From Phycisphaerales bacterium (GTDB lineage: Bacteria > Planctomycetota > Phycisphaerae > Phycisphaerales > JAGLTS01): DNA of 32,989 nt. The DNA is taken from contig JAGLTS010000005.1 of assembly GCA_023135165.1 (NCBI GenBank), positions 66,745 to 99,733 on the forward strand. The letters run 5' to 3'. The position numbers and the translations under genes are program-made. Under the pieces are notes generated by a model. The model searched no databases. It was given only the letters and a program-made list of their open reading frames with translations, and was not told the origin of the DNA. Below are positions 15,218 to 24,067 of this stretch, one piece after another. The number at the start of each line of letters is the position of its first letter. Position 1 is the first letter of the stretch.

Positions 15218-16509
15218 ATTCGCGTGACGCCGGCGACGGGATCGAACAGCACGGTCGCTCCATCATCACGCAGGCTCAGTTCATACCAGCCGATGTCCGC
15301 GCCGCGGTAGTCGCGGACAGTCACCGTGGCTGTCGAGTCAGCGCCTTCATCTCCGGTGATGATGACTTGGTCGGCGGGCGCGTCGATGAGCATCGCCAGC
15401 GTTGCGGCAGCGAGCTTGTCAGCATCCGTCACCGCATCGCGCTGCGCGCCTTCGACGATCCAACCGTCGAGCGTGCGGCGAAGCATGATGCTCGCCTCGC
15501 CGACCGAGCACTCGATCGACGCGACATCGGTTGCAGGGGCGGCAAGGGCGCGCGGGTCGACAAGGGCGGTCACGGGAACGGCGAACGCCTCGACGAACGA
15601 TCGCGCCACCGTGACGACCACATCGCGCCCGGCGCGCTTCGCAAAGCGCGTATCACCCGACACATTAGCAGGCGAACCGATCAGGAGAATCTGGCGATCG
15701 GTGGTGTGACGTACTTCGCTTTTCTCATCAACGCGCCGGCGATCAGTCTCGACAGTCACGGTGACGATGGGTGCATCCAGGCCGAACTGCGAAAGATCAT
15801 CCGGCCTGTCAAGGATGAACACGTGCAAGTTGGACTCGATGAGCGCAGCAAGCAGCGACCCGACAGCCGCGCGGTCGGCGGGCACACCGGCGGGATGCGT
15901 GAGATGCCATCGACCGCTCAGGCGAGCAAGCCGCACCGCCTGGCCGTCCGTCCACTCGATGTTGATCCGAGAGAGATCAACACTGAGGTTGTCAAAAAGT
16001 CTGCGGAGACGCCACGCAACGGGGTCGGTGTCGAGCAGCTTGGCGTGCAGCGCATCATCAACGATGTGGATTGTCGGATCATCGCCAAGCTGCACGGCTG
16101 CGCGTCCCGCCATCGTGCGACGCCCGAGGTGGATGCTCGGCTGATCGGGGATCGCAATCGTGAGAAGCGGAGGCGCGAGGTCGAAGTCCTCCAGCGGCAT
16201 GACGAACGACTCGACAGGTTGAAGCGCGAGAAGCGTCAGAATGATGTTATCGACATCCATGCGCCGCAGCGGGTACTCGATGGGGTCGGTCTGCATCCAC
16301 CCGGGTACGCCGGCCGTGACCGTGCGTTCGGCGCGAAAGCCCGGCCCGTCCGGCGTCGTGAGCGTGATCGCTTGCACATCGCTCGGCTGGATGGACAGCA
16401 GCGGCGCGAACGTCGGTGCGGGCTTGGATGGGCGAAACGACACGATAAGCGCGATGCCCGCAAGGAGCAGTGCGATGATGACCAGGATGATCGTCGGTCT
16501 GCGTGTCAT
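15178..16509 (-). CDS. DUF4340-domain protein of a Gld-type transporter operon
   Basis: A 443-residue protein anchored by one N-terminal helix ('PTIILVIIALLLAGIALIVS') after MTRR. The rest is predicted outside the cytoplasm, with repeated beta-rich units such as 'VQAITLTTPDG', 'INIEWTDGQAVRLARLSGRW' and 'SIECSVGEASIMLRRTLDGW'. Each pairs a substrate strand with a 'W' turn, as in DUF4340. Position settles the call: it is the last gene, 28 nt after the GldG-like gene, in the order ATPase-permease-GldG-DUF4340 found in many planctomycetes and other bacteria. The exported substrate is unknown. ATG 16509 is used; the frame extends to 16692 but that part lies inside the neighbour. The 3' end overlaps ribD by 40 bp. 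Confidence 0.85.
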   Translation of the reverse strand: MTRRPTIILVIIALLLAGIALIVSFRPSKPAPTFAPLLSIQPSDVQAITLTTPDGPGFRAERTVTAGVPGWMQTDPIEYPLRRMDVDNIILTLLALQPVESFVMPLEDFDLAPPLLTIAIPDQPSIHLGRRTMAGRAAVQLGDDPTIHIVDDALHAKLLDTDPVAWRLRRLFDNLSVDLSRINIEWTDGQAVRLARLSGRWHLTHPAGVPADRAAVGSLLAALIESNLHVFILDRPDDLSQFGLDAPIVTVTVETDRRRVDEKSEVRHTTDRQILLIGSPANVSGDTRFAKRAGRDVVVTVARSFVEAFAVPVTALVDPRALAAPATDVASIECSVGEASIMLRRTLDGWIVEGAQRDAVTDADKLAAATLAMLIDAPADQVIITGDEGADSTATVTVRDYRGADIGWYELSLRDDGATVLFDPVAGVTRIYARAFPMLDSLR

Positions 16510-16537
16510 GCGCAAGCGTATCCGCGATGCGGACCCG

Positions 16538-18622
16538 TCACCTCCTCCGAATCCGTGAGATGACCAGCCCGACCGTGATGGCGATCGTCGGCATGATGAG
16601 GATGACAAACCAGCCGACGAACGTGGTCGGCGCGCCGGCGGACACGCGAGGCACCTCCGTCGATCCCGCGCCGGGTTGCACGAGATCGTCAAGCCCCGCC
16701 AGCCAGTAGATGCATGCGTCGAGCAGTTCCGCGTTGCCCGGGTTCGCCAGCGCGTTGCCGGCCGTCTGCCGAGTCACGTCATCGGTGAACCACCACGGCC
16801 TTGCGCCGATGACGATGACGCGCTGCTGCTTTCGCTCGGGGCCGACGAGTCGCTCAACCGCCACGGCGATCGGCCAAGGGCCTGTCGTATCATCGGCACG
16901 CGCATCGGGTTGCGCGGTGCGCCACTGTTCAGCGAACCAGTCCGTCTCCGCCCACGTTCGGCCGGCATTGTCGGATACGTCGATGACCACATCCTGCGCC
17001 AAAACATCATCGGTCGGCGAGATGGTCAGCGGGACGGCGTCGTGGAACATCGTGGGCAGGCCGGTGATGGCGCGCGAGATGATGTGGTCGTGCGGCATTC
17101 GGTTCACGATCGTCGTGTTGTCGTTCACCGGGCCTTGCGGCGTCGAGTAGCGGGTGACGAGGTGCATGCCCGACGCAGCCGTAATGCCCAACGGTGCGAT
17201 TGGTTCGAGGTTGATGTCCGCCTGTCCCGCACCGGGCAATGAGGATGGCGGCACGTGATACAGCACGTTCTCCCCTTGGCGAATGAGCTGCCCCGCCACC
17301 GAGATGAGATTCGCAGCACGCACCAAACCTCGCTGCGACGCATCACTCGGCGGAAGCACAACGTAGACGCGAGGAGCATTCTCAAACGGCAAGAGCGGTG
17401 GATCGGGCGATTGCGCGACGCTCCACTCGGCGAGGCGGATGCGCTGGCCGGACAACCGCTGCGCAGCGCCGAGCAGTCGCGTCCCCGGGCCGAAGAGCGA
17501 CTGCGCATCGGCGTGGAGGAAGACGACAACGGGCGTCTCTGTCACGGTGAGCGATGCGATGACGACGGAGATCGCTTCTTCACCCGCGAATCGCCGCGTG
17601 TCGCCCGTGATCGGATCGATCGGGAAGAGCGCGCTGAGCGGCACGACGCTCGCCCGCTCCGCACCGATGATGGCGAGGTAGCTCGACGACTGCATGTTCC
17701 GAACGATCTCACTGAGTTCCAAAGGCGGCAGACGAAGCAGCGCATCGCGTACCACGGCAAGATGCTCCGACGTATCGCGGAAGCGATCCGCGAGCACAAC
17801 GAACTGTGCCCGGCCGGTCTCGGTGACGCCCTGATCGACGGCGAGCAGATCGCAGTAATCAGCGAACACGCCGCTGAGCTGCGCCGTCTGCTGAAGCGAT
17901 TCGCCGATGATCGCCCTCGCCGCGTCGTAGTCGGGGATAGGGAGCCTGCCGTGCTCAACATCGAGCGTGCGCCGCGTCTGCTCGGCCGCCTCGGCGAGCG
18001 ATCGTGCGCCTGTGGAGAGGAGTGATCGATGGTCCGTGATCGCTTGCGCCGCGTCGCTCGCCTGCTCGACCTCTCGCAGCGCCGTCGCCGTTGCAGCCCA
18101 CGCCGCTTCGAGAAGCTGAGCTCCTTCAGCCGCGGCATCGAGCGCTTCGTCGATCGCCGCGGTCATCCGCTCCGCAGGTTCAGCGTAGAGCGTCTTGAGT
18201 CGATCAACGAGCCGATCAAACTCGGCGACATCACCCGCGGACCCGGCGCTGATCTCGGTCACGCGCACGCGATTGGAAGCGCGATCGTACGCTTTGAGAA
18301 TGTTGAGGAAGTCATCCAGTTGCGTGCTCGTCAGATCGCCCGGCTCGATGACCAGCGCGATCTCAACATCATGGTCGATGTTGCGCAGGATGGTCTTTGT
18401 GCGCGGGCTGAGGCTGTAACGCCCGGTTCGCGTGACATCGACCGTGAAGTTGAAGCGTGCAGCAAGGATGTTGAGCAGCATCACGACGACCAGCAGCGCG
18501 ATGACGAAGACCGCGACGACGACCGACGCCTCGATGCGCCGATCACGCGCGGTCGGCGCGGGTGCGGCAGGTTCGGCGGGCGCGCCGCTGTTCTCTCGTG
18601 ATGGTTCGGCGGGAGAAGTCAT
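16538..18622 (-). CDS. GldG-like ABC transporter auxiliary protein
   Basis: A 694-residue protein with a Pro/Ala-rich cytoplasmic start and a first membrane helix at about 33-53 ('VVVAVFVIALLVVVMLLNIL'). The next segment, 'FNFTVDVTRTGRYSLSPRT', is the standard opening of GldG / ABC_transp_aux proteins. It leads to 'DVEIALVIEPGDLTSTQLDD' and 'NRVRVTEISAGS'. A long acidic coiled-coil-like insert (about 165-310) is followed by a nucleoside-like fold 'VVVFLHADAQSLFG' and a late 'RVIVIGARPWWFTDD'. A C-terminal helix ends in RIRRR. In Bacteroidota GldG works with GldA and GldF in gliding/type IX secretion; planctomycete homologues have no proven substrate. ATG 18622 overlaps the permease stop. Confidence 0.88.
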   Translation of the reverse strand: MTSPAEPSRENSGAPAEPAAPAPTARDRRIEASVVVAVFVIALLVVVMLLNILAARFNFTVDVTRTGRYSLSPRTKTILRNIDHDVEIALVIEPGDLTSTQLDDFLNILKAYDRASNRVRVTEISAGSAGDVAEFDRLVDRLKTLYAEPAERMTAAIDEALDAAAEGAQLLEAAWAATATALREVEQASDAAQAITDHRSLLSTGARSLAEAAEQTRRTLDVEHGRLPIPDYDAARAIIGESLQQTAQLSGVFADYCDLLAVDQGVTETGRAQFVVLADRFRDTSEHLAVVRDALLRLPPLELSEIVRNMQSSSYLAIIGAERASVVPLSALFPIDPITGDTRRFAGEEAISVVIASLTVTETPVVVFLHADAQSLFGPGTRLLGAAQRLSGQRIRLAEWSVAQSPDPPLLPFENAPRVYVVLPPSDASQRGLVRAANLISVAGQLIRQGENVLYHVPPSSLPGAGQADINLEPIAPLGITAASGMHLVTRYSTPQGPVNDNTTIVNRMPHDHIISRAITGLPTMFHDAVPLTISPTDDVLAQDVVIDVSDNAGRTWAETDWFAEQWRTAQPDARADDTTGPWPIAVAVERLVGPERKQQRVIVIGARPWWFTDDVTRQTAGNALANPGNAELLDACIYWLAGLDDLVQPGAGSTEVPRVSAGAPTTFVGWFVILIMPTIAITVGLVISRIRRR

Positions 18623-19335
18623 CGCCAACGCCTCGATTCGAGCAGCTTGACGGCGAGCACGAGCAGCATCGCGCTCACCGTGAGGAAGTACACGATGTCG
18701 GCGAAACCAACAACGCCCTTGGCGAGATTGGACATGTGCAGCCGAGGCGAGCAGGCATACAGGAACTTGTCCCAAGGCTCGCCGAGCACGGCAGCGCCCT
18801 GCGTCGTCACGAGCGCGACGATCAGCCAGAAGAAGAGCGCGCCGAGGTATGCCGCCATTTGGCTTTCCGTCGCCGCCGATGTGAGCACACCCAGCGCCAT
18901 GTACATCATGCCGAGCAGGATCAGCCCGAGATAGCCCGCCGCGATTGGGCCGTACTCAAGGTCCGCGACGAGTTCGAGCAGGACCACGTACATGACGGTC
19001 GGCGCGAGCATGACGAGCAGCACGGCGACGGCGGCAAGGTATTTGCCGAGGATCACCTCCCAGTCGGTGACGGGGCTTGTGATGAGCGTCTCGAACGTGC
19101 CCTGGCGCAGCTCAGCGGAGATGAGACGCATCGTGACCGCTGGCGCGACGAACGAGAAGATCCAGACTGAACTGGCGAAGAAGATGCGGAGCGATGCGTG
19201 CTGTGCCGGCACATAGATTTCTAAGCTGAAGACGAAGCCGCTGAGCGCAAGATACAGGGCGACGACGAACCAGCCGACGGGTTGCTGGAAGTAACTGCCC
19301 AGTTCTCGCATCGCGATGGCGCCGACTCTGTTCAT
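18619..19335 (-). CDS. ABC-2 type permease (GldF-like)
   Basis: A 238-residue integral membrane protein with six hydrophobic segments. It begins 'AIAMRELGSYFQQPVGWFV', typical of ABC-2 permeases of the GldF/NosY type. The coupling segment 'AELRQGTFETLITSPVTDWE' is the conserved 'E...GT.E.LL..P' motif. It overlaps the ATPase stop upstream (ATG 19335 against TGA 19332-19334) and the GldG start downstream. The three genes are therefore translationally coupled and should form one complex. Confidence 0.92.
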   Translation of the reverse strand: MNRVGAIAMRELGSYFQQPVGWFVVALYLALSGFVFSLEIYVPAQHASLRIFFASSVWIFSFVAPAVTMRLISAELRQGTFETLITSPVTDWEVILGKYLAAVAVLLVMLAPTVMYVVLLELVADLEYGPIAAGYLGLILLGMMYMALGVLTSAATESQMAAYLGALFFWLIVALVTTQGAAVLGEPWDKFLYACSPRLHMSNLAKGVVGFADIVYFLTVSAMLLVLAVKLLESRRWR

Positions 19336-20291
19336 TCTCGCATCGTCTCCTCGGGGTCGCCCACGTCATTGTCATCCGTTGAGGTGAGATGGACAAAGAC
19401 ATGTTCGAGGCTGATTGCTTCGGACCGCAACTCGCGCACCAGAACGCTCTCGCTGCGAAGCAGTCGCGCGACACCCTCGCGGATATCAGCAGGCTCGCGC
19501 GGCATGATGCGAAGGACGGTCCAGCCGTCACCCTGCATCGTCTCGGTCACATCGCCGAACGCGCGGAGCTGCTCGACCGCCGACCCAGGCTGATAGCACT
19601 GGACGATGCAGGCTGTCGAGATGCGATGCTCGGCGATGAGCTCATCGGGCGCGCCATCCGCCTTGATGCTGCCCTGCGCGATGATGATGACTCGGTCGCA
19701 AACAAGCTGGGCTTCGGGCAGGATGTGCGTGGAGAGGAGCATCGTGTGATCGCCGGCAAGCTCACGGATCAGCCGGCGCGTCGCACGGATCTGCGTCGGG
19801 TCCAGGCCGGCCGTCGGCTCGTCGAGTATCAGAACGGGCGGTTCGTGCAGCAAGGCCGCGGCGAGGCCGACACGCTGGCGATACCCCTTGGAGAGTTGAC
19901 CGATCGGGCGACGCCGCACATCGCTGAGCCAGCACCGTTCGACGACGCGATCGACCGCGATCACCCGCTCGGGGCGCGCCAGCCCGAAGAGGCGTCCACG
20001 GTAGGCCAGATACTCATCGACGCGCATCTCGGTGTACAGGGGCGTGGATTCCGGCAGATAGCCGATCCGACGCCGGACGGCACGTGAGGCAGTCACGACA
20101 TCCCAGCCGCCCACGACGACACGACCGGCTGTCGGCGGGTGGTAGCCCGTGATCGTCCGGATGGTCGTCGTCTTCCCCGCCCCGTTCGGGCCGAGGAACG
20201 CCGCGACCTGACCGGCCGGGATCTCGAACGACACGCCCGCCACCGCGACATGCGAGCCGAACGTTTTGACCAGTTTCTCCACCAGGATCAT
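19332..20291 (-). CDS. ABC transporter ATP-binding protein (GldA-like)
   Basis: A 319-residue ATPase subunit of an ABC-2 exporter. Walker A is GPNGAGKT (34-41), the Q-loop region contains 'GYLPESTPLY', the signature is LSKGYRQRV (133-141), and Walker B is VLILDEP (153-159) followed by 'TAGLDP' and the switch 'LLSTH'. A C-terminal extension of about 100 residues ('AIKADGAPDELIA'-type region onward) is usual in this subfamily. It is the first gene of the transporter operon, with TAGCAT 6 nt before ATG 20291 and no Shine-Dalgarno. It is divergent from the PAS-GAF-receiver gene. Confidence 0.95.
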   Translation of the reverse strand: MILVEKLVKTFGSHVAVAGVSFEIPAGQVAAFLGPNGAGKTTTIRTITGYHPPTAGRVVVGGWDVVTASRAVRRRIGYLPESTPLYTEMRVDEYLAYRGRLFGLARPERVIAVDRVVERCWLSDVRRRPIGQLSKGYRQRVGLAAALLHEPPVLILDEPTAGLDPTQIRATRRLIRELAGDHTMLLSTHILPEAQLVCDRVIIIAQGSIKADGAPDELIAEHRISTACIVQCYQPGSAVEQLRAFGDVTETMQGDGWTVLRIMPREPADIREGVARLLRSESVLVRELRSEAISLEHVFVHLTSTDDNDVGDPEETMRE

Positions 20292-20297
20292 GGCGTA

Positions 20298-20303
20298 ATG
20301 CTA
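20298..20303 (-). promoter_or_regulatory. -10-like hexamer TAGCAT for the transporter operon
   Basis: On the minus strand TAGCAT is followed by 6 nt and ATG 20291. A TTGACG lies upstream (centred near 20330) but 22 bp away, too far for a normal -35. Confidence 0.5.
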
Positions 20304-20350
20304 CTGTGATGATCGATCCAATGTCCGTCAACAGGGCGGACGGTGGTGAT

Positions 20351-20382
20351 TTGTGCCCGAGCGACCGCCGGGATGCTAGAAT
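20351..20382 (+). promoter_or_regulatory. Extended -10 promoter candidate (TGC-TAGAAT)
   Basis: TGCTAGAAT (20374-20382) is a good extended -10. TTGTGC (20351-20356) is 20 bp upstream, a long spacer for a -35. The start ATG 20423 is 40 nt downstream, so this gene has a leader, unlike several neighbours. Confidence 0.45.
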
Positions 20383-20422
20383 CCCCTTCGAGCAGATCCG
20401 TCATGTCCCTGGTGTTCTCTTC

Positions 20423-22150
20423 ATGAATGAACCTCGCCCTCGCCTGCTGTTGCTGCAAGGCGCCTGTTCAGACCGCTTGTCCGTGGCGCAGCTCCTCGAC
20501 CCCGTCTTCGAGGTGCTTCAGATCCGGGACATCGAGCAAGCGCTCACGATGATGCGCGATGAGCACATCGACGCGCTCTTCGCCGATGCAGGCGACTTCC
20601 TTCCACTCGAACGCGGCCTCGCCTCCGGGCATGCTGCGATCGTCCTCAACACGCTCGGCGAAGGCGTGTGCATCTGCAACGCCGGCGGCGGACTCGCGTG
20701 GCAGAACGACCGTTTCACGGCCTACTCCGACGAGGCCCGGCAGGCGATCATCGACGCATGCGCCGCGACGATTGAGACGTTCGAGGAGCAGCTTCGGGGG
20801 GGCGATGACGATGTCAGCCGAGCACAGTCCCTCGCGGGCCGGCGCCTTGAGGTGCAGGGCGATGATGACGTCTTCTACGAAGTGGCGGTTTCACCCGTCG
20901 TGAGCACCTGGCGCGACGGTCGGCCGAAGATCAAGCAAGTCGTGGCGATCGTCTCCGACGTCACGGGAGCGCGCAAGCTGCAACGCACGATCGACGCGAT
21001 CGACGCAGCCGGCGCCGAGCTTGTCCGAATCGAAGCCGACGCCATTGCGCAGTACAACGCCGCCGAGCGACTGCGCCTGCTCGAAAACAAGATCATCCGA
21101 TACAGCAGGGACCTGCTGAACTTCAACCACTTCGAGATCCGTCTTCTGGATCGCACAACCAACAAGCTCGAACTGGTCATCGCGGTCGGACTCTCGCCCG
21201 AAGCGATGGATCAGGATCTCTACGCATCCAGCGAGGGCAACGGGATCTCCGGCTACGTCGCGGCGACGGGTCGGAGCTATCTCTGCTACGACGTGACGCA
21301 AGACCCGCGCTACGTGCCCGGCCTGACCGACGCCAGCAGTTCGCTCACCGTGGCGCTGCGCCTCTTCGATCGCGTGATCGGCGTCTTCAACATCGAGGCG
21401 GAACACGTCGGCGCCTTCACCGAGGATGATCGGCAGTGTGCTGAGATCTTCGCGCGTTACATCGCCATGGCGGTGCATATCCTCGATCTGCTCGTCGTCG
21501 AGCGGTACACAACCAACGAGCGCGTCACCGACAACATCGTCGATCGCGTCACCGAACCGCTCGCCAAGATGGTTCGGGAGCTGACCGATCTGCAGAAAAC
21601 GCATCGCGAGAGCAAATCGATCGTCGCCCGGATCGACGCGGTGCTTACGGAACTGGATCGCGTCCGAGGCAGCGTCGGCGCCGTGGCCCGCGGGCCGAAG
21701 ACGATCCTCGACGCTGAAGACGCGCTGCGGCGGATCGAGGTCGATGCCGCCTTGGCCGGCAAGCGCATCCTTGTGGCGGAGGATGAGCCGGTGATTCTCG
21801 ATCAGGCGACGAAGGTTCTCGCAGCGCTGGGGTGCAGCGTGACGGCTGTGGACAACGGCCAAAGTGCGATCGACGCGCTGGATGCGGCGCACGATGCCGA
21901 GCACTTCGATCTGATCCTGTCGGACATCAAGCTGCCCGACCGCAACGGCTACGAGGTCTTCTCCGCGGCGAGGCGGATGGATACCGACGTGCCGGTGATT
22001 CTGATGACTGGGTTTGGCTATGACCCGCACCACTCGATCGTCCGCGCGAGTCAGGAAGGCCTGCAATGCGTGCTCTTCAAGCCCTTCCAGGCAGCGCAGC
22101 TCGTCAGTGAGGTCCGCCAGGCGCTGAGTCCTGCTGCTCACCCCGTGTAG
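20423..22150 (+). CDS. PAS-GAF-receiver signalling protein without kinase domain
   Basis: A 575-residue cytoplasmic protein. Residues 1-65 look like a degenerate receiver ('RLLLLQG...DALFADAGDF'). A PAS-like segment follows ('HAAIVLNTLGEGVCICNAGG' onward). A GAF domain spans about 205-370, with 'NGISGYVAATGRSYLCYDVT' and 'SSLTVALRLFDRVIGVFNIE'. A coiled-coil of about 80 residues leads to a full receiver domain: 'ILVAEDEP', phospho-acceptor Asp501 in 'LILSDIKLPDRNGYEV', Thr in 'VILMTGFG', and Lys553 in 'LFKPF'. There is no HisKA/HATPase and no DNA-binding output. It may receive phosphate from another kinase and signal through the GAF/coiled-coil part. ATG 20423 gives MNEPRPR; upstream in-frame starts lie in the promoter region. 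Confidence 0.85.
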   Translation: MNEPRPRLLLLQGACSDRLSVAQLLDPVFEVLQIRDIEQALTMMRDEHIDALFADAGDFLPLERGLASGHAAIVLNTLGEGVCICNAGGGLAWQNDRFTAYSDEARQAIIDACAATIETFEEQLRGGDDDVSRAQSLAGRRLEVQGDDDVFYEVAVSPVVSTWRDGRPKIKQVVAIVSDVTGARKLQRTIDAIDAAGAELVRIEADAIAQYNAAERLRLLENKIIRYSRDLLNFNHFEIRLLDRTTNKLELVIAVGLSPEAMDQDLYASSEGNGISGYVAATGRSYLCYDVTQDPRYVPGLTDASSSLTVALRLFDRVIGVFNIEAEHVGAFTEDDRQCAEIFARYIAMAVHILDLLVVERYTTNERVTDNIVDRVTEPLAKMVRELTDLQKTHRESKSIVARIDAVLTELDRVRGSVGAVARGPKTILDAEDALRRIEVDAALAGKRILVAEDEPVILDQATKVLAALGCSVTAVDNGQSAIDALDAAHDAEHFDLILSDIKLPDRNGYEVFSAARRMDTDVPVILMTGFGYDPHHSIVRASQEGLQCVLFKPFQAAQLVSEVRQALSPAAHPV

Positions 22151-22162
22151 CCGCGACCTCGC

Positions 22163-22702
22163 TCACGTCGCCGCGGGCACGGGCAGATCAAACGCCTTCG
22201 ACGCCCGTTTGGAACCCTTCGGAATCGAGATCGTCTGTGCCCGAATCTTGTCCTGCAACCGCATCAGCCCTTCGAGCAGCGCCTCGGGGCGAGGTGGGCA
22301 GCCCGGAACATACACATCAACCGGCACGACGAGATCCACACCTTTGACGACGTGGTAGCCATACTTGAAGTACGGCCCGCCGCCGATCGTGCAGGCCCCC
22401 ATCGCCATGACGTACTTCGGCTCAGGCATCTGGTCGTACAGCCGGCGCAGACGCGACGCCATCTTGTACGTCACCGTACCAGCCACGATCATCAGGTCGC
22501 TCTGGCGAGGCGTGGCGCGGAAGGCCCCCGCGCCGAACCGGTCCACATCGTAGCGCGACGCACCGAACGCCATCATCTCGATCGCGCAGCACGCCAGCCC
22601 GAACGTCATCGGCCAGATCGAACTCCGCCGAGCCCAGTTGATCATCCAATCGACGCTCGTGACGGCGACATTCTCTTCAAAACGGTTCTCAATCCAACTC
22701 AT
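22163..22702 (-). CDS. nuoB: NADH-quinone oxidoreductase subunit B
   Basis: NuoB carries iron-sulfur cluster N2 of complex I, the last electron carrier before quinone, at the cytoplasmic arm/membrane interface. The 179-residue protein has all four cluster cysteines: 'LACCAIEMM' (Cys38, Cys39), 'MGACTIGGG' (Cys104) and '[15 protein letters not shown]' (Cys135). '[13 protein letters not shown]' is also conserved. ATG 22702 gives MSWIENRF; the frame extends to 22813 without support. TATCAT lies 7 nt upstream. No other nuo gene is in the window on either side, although nuoB normally sits between nuoA and nuoC, so it is free-standing here. Confidence 0.96.
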   Translation of the reverse strand: MSWIENRFEENVAVTSVDWMINWARRSSIWPMTFGLACCAIEMMAFGASRYDVDRFGAGAFRATPRQSDLMIVAGTVTYKMASRLRRLYDQMPEPKYVMAMGACTIGGGPYFKYGYHVVKGVDLVVPVDVYVPGCPPRPEALLEGLMRLQDKIRAQTISIPKGSKRASKAFDLPVPAAT

Positions 22703-22709
22703 GGGCAGC

Positions 22710-22715
22710 ATGATA
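22710..22715 (-). promoter_or_regulatory. -10-like hexamer TATCAT upstream of nuoB
   Basis: On the minus strand TATCAT is followed by 7 nt and ATG 22702, without a Shine-Dalgarno. It would give nuoB its own leaderless transcript. Confidence 0.45.
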
Positions 22716-22776
22716 CAGCCCCACCCGCGACCCGACCACCGACTGAGCGGGAACGCCGCAGACCCCGACCGCGACG

Positions 22777-24009
22777 CTAGAAATCCCAGTCCGGAAGCGG
22801 CTCGGGCAGGCACAGGACCGCATCGAGTTGATCCAGGAGCTCCTCAGATGCCGACAGGTCATCAGTCACGGCAAGCCCCGTCGCGGGACGCACGCCCAGC
22901 CACAGGCGCGTCAGCGCGGCGACCGTCGTCCGCAGCGTGGGCAGCGCCCCGTCACGCCCAAGCTCCGCCCCGGATGTCGGCCCCAGCGTGACGACGTACT
23001 CGCCGCCGATGCCTTGCCACGGCGACTCGGCTGACAGATACCTGTCGATCGGGTCCGCCAGTTCCAGATTGAAGCGCACGCTCGCGCCGCGCAGCTTGGT
23101 CTTCGCAAGGCACGCGTGCAGATCGCAGATCCGGATCTGCCAGTACGCCAAGCCGGTCGGCTTGCTGTCGAATGCGCCCTTCGCCGTCAGGCGGTACCGG
23201 CGGAACGGTTCATCCATGAGCGCCTGCAACTGGATCCCCGAAGGCTCGGCCATGCGGATGCCGTGCACCTGGTCGGCCAAGGTCTTCAGGAATCCCAACA
23301 ACTCGTAAAACTGATCCGTCGTCTCGTATGCCATCCATGCCAAGTCGTAGGGCCCGCGCTCCATGCCGTCCTCGGCGCTGAGCCACATGTGATGCGTCAG
23401 CTCGTCGGATGCTTCATCGAAGAACCCGAATCCGACGGGCTTCTTGGTCCACTCAAGCTCAGCGCGTGTCATCTCGACTGGGAGCATGGTGCAGTTGCCG
23501 TGACGGCGCACGCGCTTCAGACGATTCGCGTGCATGATCCGCCAGTCATCCTTCGTAAGTCGGCCAGGTACACGCGAGGTCGGCTCCACGCGAAGCACAG
23601 CAGGATCAATCGCCCAACGGCGAATCGTCGTACCCGTACCGAAGCCGAGTTTGTCGTAGAAGCCCTGGTCAAAGATGCCCAGGATCGCGACCGCCGCGCC
23701 GTCGGCGACATCCAAGGCGAGCGTCTCGGCTGTGAGGCGACCGGCCAGACCCTGCTTGCGCGCGATATGACCCGTCGTGACGCTTGTCATGCAACACGTT
23801 GGGATGTCCCTTTTCAGGTACCGCATCTCAGCCAGCATGGTCGTGACAACGCACTCAGCAGCGCCTTGCACATCGGCGACCATCGCTCTGCCTGCGGGGA
23901 TGAAATACTCAAGGATCTTCTGTTGATTCTCGTCGACCCAGCCAACCTCGCGCCAGATGCGCTGGGTCGCGTCAAGGTCCCGGTCGGCGTTGTACGCGCG
24001 GAAATCCAT
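22777..24009 (-). CDS. Eis-like GNAT acetyltransferase with SCP2-like domain
   Basis: A 410-residue protein with the length and three-part build of Eis family N-acetyltransferases (Mycobacterium Eis about 402-408). The N-terminal GNAT half has the acetyl-CoA loop '[11 protein letters not shown]' (82-92) and '[13 protein letters not shown]', whose Tyr118 matches the Eis general-acid Tyr. A second GNAT-like region and a C-terminal SCP2-like part ('[12 protein letters not shown]') follow. The chain ends in Phe410, as in Eis, where the C-terminal carboxylate takes part in catalysis. Eis proteins acetylate amines on aminoglycosides or proteins; the natural substrate here is unknown. Its start ATG 24009 has TACAAT 7 nt upstream. 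The gene ends 74 nt before the nuoB start. Confidence 0.88.
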   Translation of the reverse strand: MDFRAYNADRDLDATQRIWREVGWVDENQQKILEYFIPAGRAMVADVQGAAECVVTTMLAEMRYLKRDIPTCCMTSVTTGHIARKQGLAGRLTAETLALDVADGAAVAILGIFDQGFYDKLGFGTGTTIRRWAIDPAVLRVEPTSRVPGRLTKDDWRIMHANRLKRVRRHGNCTMLPVEMTRAELEWTKKPVGFGFFDEASDELTHHMWLSAEDGMERGPYDLAWMAYETTDQFYELLGFLKTLADQVHGIRMAEPSGIQLQALMDEPFRRYRLTAKGAFDSKPTGLAYWQIRICDLHACLAKTKLRGASVRFNLELADPIDRYLSAESPWQGIGGEYVVTLGPTSGAELGRDGALPTLRTTVAALTRLWLGVRPATGLAVTDDLSASEELLDQLDAVLCLPEPLPDWDF

Positions 24010-24016
24010 GGCCGGG

Positions 24017-24022
24017 ATTGTA
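24017..24022 (-). promoter_or_regulatory. -10-like hexamer TACAAT for leaderless acetyltransferase gene
   Basis: On the minus strand TACAAT, close to the ideal TATAAT, is followed by 7 nt and ATG 24009. No Shine-Dalgarno is present. Confidence 0.55.
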
Positions 24023-24067
24023 CCGGTCGCGTTGAAGGGCGCTGCACGAGCGTGGGCGGACGGATAC

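Noticed and set aside
20891-22141. Long antisense reading frames (also 15367-16563, 23116-24474 and 24487-25911)
   Set aside because: They lie opposite genes with clear domains and have Arg/His/Asp-rich compositions with no motifs. GC-rich codon bias produces such frames.
22142-22183. Possible shared terminator between the sensor gene and nuoB
   Set aside because: Nested short inverted repeats (CCCGTG/CACGGG, GCGAC/GTCGC) are present, but they need bulges and overlap the nuoB coding end.
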